A stretch of 64,000 nt of DNA from Spirometra erinaceieuropaei (Eukaryota; Platyhelminthes; Cestoda; Diphyllobothriidea; Diphyllobothriidae). Position 1 is the first letter of the stretch. The number at the start of each line of letters is the position of its first letter. The position numbers and the translations under genes are program-made. The stretch is taken from NCBI GenBank assembly GCA_902702965.1, contig CACRXP010000029.1, forward strand, positions 1,462,800 through 1,526,799, written 5' to 3'. This document shows positions 62,641 to 64,000 of the stretch, in pieces. The notes beneath the pieces were generated by a model that saw only the letters and a program-made list of their open reading frames with translations, made no database searches and was not told the DNA's origin.

Positions 62641-63568
62641 ATGTAAGCCCTATGTTTTTAGTTCTGCGACATGCCTGTTTATTTGAGTTAGGTAGACATG
62701 CTACATGAGAGTCGGGCTTTGAGTCTAGTTTAAGAAAATAATAACAGTTGTGTTTAAGGTCAAAATGAGGTGTAATGTTAAGACTTAGTTGGAGATTAGG
62801 GTTAGGGATAGGGGTAGAGTTAGGGTTAGTATTAAGTCTGCCTGCCGCATACTGTTTTACCCAGTCCGACCCTATTTAGCCAGTAACCTCGGATAGCCTG
62901 TTTTTTCGACGGCTTATATGACCTTATTGTAAATTGCGCGGTTTGATTTAGCACCTCATTCGAGTAATAATACAAACATATGATAGAAATTCGAGTTTTC
63001 TCAATGCCCTCTGCCGGTTCTGTTTATTGTCGTCCCCATCTGTGTTACTTATAAAAGTAGTATTACTACCCCTCCCACAGTACAGGAGTCCCTGCTCTTT
63101 ATTTTTTTAAGTGGCCTACTTATCCGATCCTTGCCAGTATCTCAGGTAGTAAAAAAGGCAGAGCAGAGTTAACCTTCGTCTCGCATTCGCCTGTACTGCT
63201 CCTCAACTAAACCAAATGGAAGGACAAGATCATCAGTTCCAGTCAGACGATCAACAGCTGAACAGAGTGGAATACCGCTAGGTTTCTCCATCCAATCTGC
63301 CCAGGACTAAGTCTTTACTTAGAGCATCATAGTCGCCAAATTATATCTCATATATCAACCAGTGCAGGAATAAGAAAAAGCAACTCTGAGTAAACTCGCA
63401 GGTTCTTTCCGATGAACAAAACAGAGGCCGCTGTCGAGGTTACAATTGCAACATTTAAAGGAACCCGGGCAGCCGCTACGAGTTATTTAATTGCATTGGA
63501 ACATTAAGCTGGAGAAAGCGGTGTAGGCATCTGACAGTGGTCACGTTTGGCGGACATCCACGGCTCAC
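62641..63568. other. Spacer between two direct repeats, no gene seen
   Basis: AT-rich, with telomere-like units at 62794-62832. If the repeats are tandem, this is the rest of a roughly 1.37-kb unit. Confidence 0.35.
62794..62832 (+). repeat. Interstitial telomere-like repeats
   Basis: ATTAGGGTTAGGGATAGGGG followed by further TTAGGG units; short and impure. Confidence 0.6.
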
Positions 63569-64000
63569 TTGCCTCCCCCCCCCCCCTTAACGCACACGAT
63601 GAGTCCGTTTGGCTACAGTCGCGAGTTAACCCATCTCCGCCCTCCAGACCTTTAATCAATTTATTAAACTTCAAGGACAATTTTAAGAACATGACAGCAG
63701 TAAGGAATCATTGGTAAGCCAGTTAATGAAAAGGTGTGTTCGTGTGTGTGTGTTCTCGGGTGTACATCAGACATGCGAGAGTTCGCGCACCAACATGGCA
63801 AACTTAGCGCAAGGTGAAGGGTTAACACGAGTTGCCAGGTGAATGTGATAGAGCTGAGGGGATTAGTAGGTACTGGATGGTGGTGTCAGCATTTAATGCT
63901 CACGTCGCCTTATAGTTTGCATTGTCCTTTCCTGCACTCTTGGCCTGAAAAAGAAACGAAACGGGGATAGCAGCAAATGGGCTCGGTTGTCAGAGGGCGA
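63569..64000 (+). repeat. Direct repeat, copy 2 (runs off the window)
   Basis: Copy of 62201-62640 with a poly-C run (about 13 C near 63577-63589) inserted near its start. It is cut by the window end, so its true length is unknown. Confidence 0.9.

Noticed and set aside
1..64000. CRISPR arrays, bacterial operons or rRNA genes
   Set aside because: None seen. The splice sites, retroelements and intron structure show a eukaryotic nuclear sequence.

Overview
The window is nuclear DNA of a flatworm, most likely a diphyllobothriidean tapeworm (Spirometra, Schistocephalus or Dibothriocephalus type). The evidence is one spliced host gene with a 31-bp first intron, a very high load of degraded non-LTR and Penelope-like retroelements, and a broken two-finger C2H2 segment of a kind I associate with tapeworm retroelements. 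The species call is inference. There are two assembly gaps (30952-31218 and 45877-46051).

The single host gene I can support is EFHC2, + strand, 33033-58889. Eleven exons were joined by splice sites and reading phase. Together they encode 770 residues with three DM10 domains and a C-terminal EF-hand region. This family lines the inside of ciliary doublet microtubules, so in a flatworm it should serve cilia, flame cells and sperm flagella. Exons 1-2 and 8-11 are compact; exons 3-7 are spread over about 24 kb of transposon-filled introns.

Layout: 1-1790 Penelope-like element (PLE), open at the window edge. 2036-6493 foldback MITEs and a PLE scrap. 7050-10815 LINE scrap, telomere-like repeats and unassigned DNA. 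10816-15085 minus-strand PLE split by a plus-strand LINE. 16480-31000 a graveyard of LINE copies, including one LINE nested head-on inside a related one (21834-25185 inside 19680-26115). 31219-33032 unassigned DNA upstream of EFHC2. 33033-59074 EFHC2, its introns carrying four full-length foldback MITEs plus one truncated copy, a MITE nested in a MITE, two PLE copies, tRNA-like sequences and a minisatellite-bearing element. 59440-64000 a hammerhead-bearing PLE terminal fragment, a CCT microsatellite, dispersed repeats and a 430-bp direct repeat pair.

The most notable theme is a set of hammerhead-ribozyme motifs tied to the PLEs: five copies of one type and two of a divergent type. All carry an extra pyrimidine between the CUGANGA box and stem II. 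The best copies have a self-complementary ACGU stem III and an AATAAA signal just after the predicted cleavage site. One intact-looking copy lies in sense orientation in EFHC2 intron 5. A second theme is a family of roughly 1-kb foldback elements with 350-380 bp inverted arms and TA target duplications.
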